Assembly: GCA_013178415.1 (NCBI GenBank)
Contig: JABLXA010000004.1
Span: 248,001 to 312,000 of the forward strand
Origin: Bacillota bacterium
GTDB lineage: Bacteria; Bacillota; SHA-98; Ch115
Reading direction: 5' to 3'
DNA: 64,000 nucleotides
The position numbers and the translations under genes were made by a program. Every line of letters begins with the position of its first letter. Positions within the stretch are counted from its first letter, which is position 1. Under the pieces are notes generated by a model. That model ran no database searches. It was given only the letters and a program-made list of their open reading frames with translations, and was not told where the DNA came from. Below, piece after piece: positions 63,790 through 64,000 of the stretch.

Positions 63790-63847
63790 GCGTTTGTGAA
63801 TCAGGGTAGCATATAAGAATATCACAAGCAAATAAGAGGTGACAGAG

Positions 63848-64000
63848 ATGAGTCAAGTATTATGGACAACGCTTGCAGGCTTAATTGGTATCTTATTCGT
63901 CATCTACTTGGCAACTGGTGTCCTCAAGAAAGACCCCGGGAACCCTGCGATGAGGGAAATATCCGGAGCCATCCATGAGGGCGCGATGGCCTTCTTGAGG
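63848..64000 (+). CDS. hppA: Membrane-bound pyrophosphatase (H+ or Na+ pump), N-terminal fragment
   Basis: The last 153 bases encode 51 residues of a membrane pyrophosphatase: a first membrane helix (LAGLIGILFVIYLATGVL) followed by KKDPGNPAMREISGAIHEGA and MAFLR, the conserved opening of HppA proteins. These enzymes pump protons or sodium ions with the energy of pyrophosphate. AAGAGGTG precedes ATG 63848. The gene continues past the window, so ion specificity and potassium dependence cannot be judged. Confidence 0.9.
   Translation, partial: MSQVLWTTLAGLIGILFVIYLATGVLKKDPGNPAMREISGAIHEGAMAFLR

Overview
The window looks like a chromosomal segment of an anaerobic, spore-forming member of the Bacillota (Firmicutes) with mid-range GC. 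The evidence is the glycolytic operon cggR-gap-pgk-tpiA-eno-secG, the rapZ-yvcK-whiA block, the sporulation pair spmA/spmB, the sigma-54 gene, an oxygen-sensitive class III ribonucleotide reductase, many Fe-S proteins and a membrane pyrophosphatase. Two features hint at a two-membrane (diderm) envelope: a secreted 510-residue protein ending in phenylalanine that resembles an outer-membrane beta-barrel, and a sugar-binding protein with a signal-peptidase-I signal instead of a lipobox. I cannot name the genus from sequence alone.

Layout. 1-2590 (minus): an ECF-type cobalt/nickel transporter (cbiM, cbiN, cbiQ, cbiO) followed at the edge by the start of a larE-like gene, which makes nickel a likely substrate. 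2836-6781 (minus): riboflavin operon ribD-ribE-ribBA-ribH behind a promoter, an FMN riboswitch and a terminator. 6799-10701 (plus): NAD operon nadA-nadB-nadC, with an operator-like palindrome over its promoter and a frameshift in nadC. 10840-14752: a Uma2-type nuclease gene, then an iron locus (DtxR-FeoA fusion, FeoA, FeoB) with two DtxR-type palindromes. 14913-17369: an HD-GYP gene, a HepT/MntA toxin-antitoxin pair and two decayed genes. 17475-22755: radical SAM enzyme, Mrp ATPase, a Gly-rich DUF5320-like protein, two NifX-like proteins and two ferredoxin-bearing MinD ATPases. 22815-25912: a cobalamin riboswitch in front of nrdD and nrdG.

26407-41046 is carbohydrate-related: the barrel protein, an MsmX/UgpC-type ATPase with a structured leader, PGI/PMI, ROK kinase, a glucodextranase-C-like surface protein, a propeller glycosidase-like protein and a cluster of two Gfo/Idh oxidoreductases, an epimerase, a binding protein and two permeases. 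That cluster has no ATPase and could use the one at 28707. 41114-42630 holds an oligopeptide-transporter remnant and an MFS exporter. 42765-49295 encodes alpha-glucan or other polysaccharide functions (GT4, NDP-sugar synthase with a degenerate mutase domain, GH57, DUF4912). 49633-63689 runs nagA, PHP, rapZ, yvcK, spmB/spmA, whiA, rpoN, cggR and lower glycolysis to secG. The 5' end of hppA closes the window.

The least explained items are a three-way-junction-like palindromic element between gap and pgk (59706-59914), a folded leader at 28498-28600, the internal ribosome-binding site in the DtxR-FeoA fusion, two neighbouring genes without usual start codons (PHP and yvcK), and the MinD/NifX cluster. 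No CRISPR array, rRNA or tRNA gene was seen.
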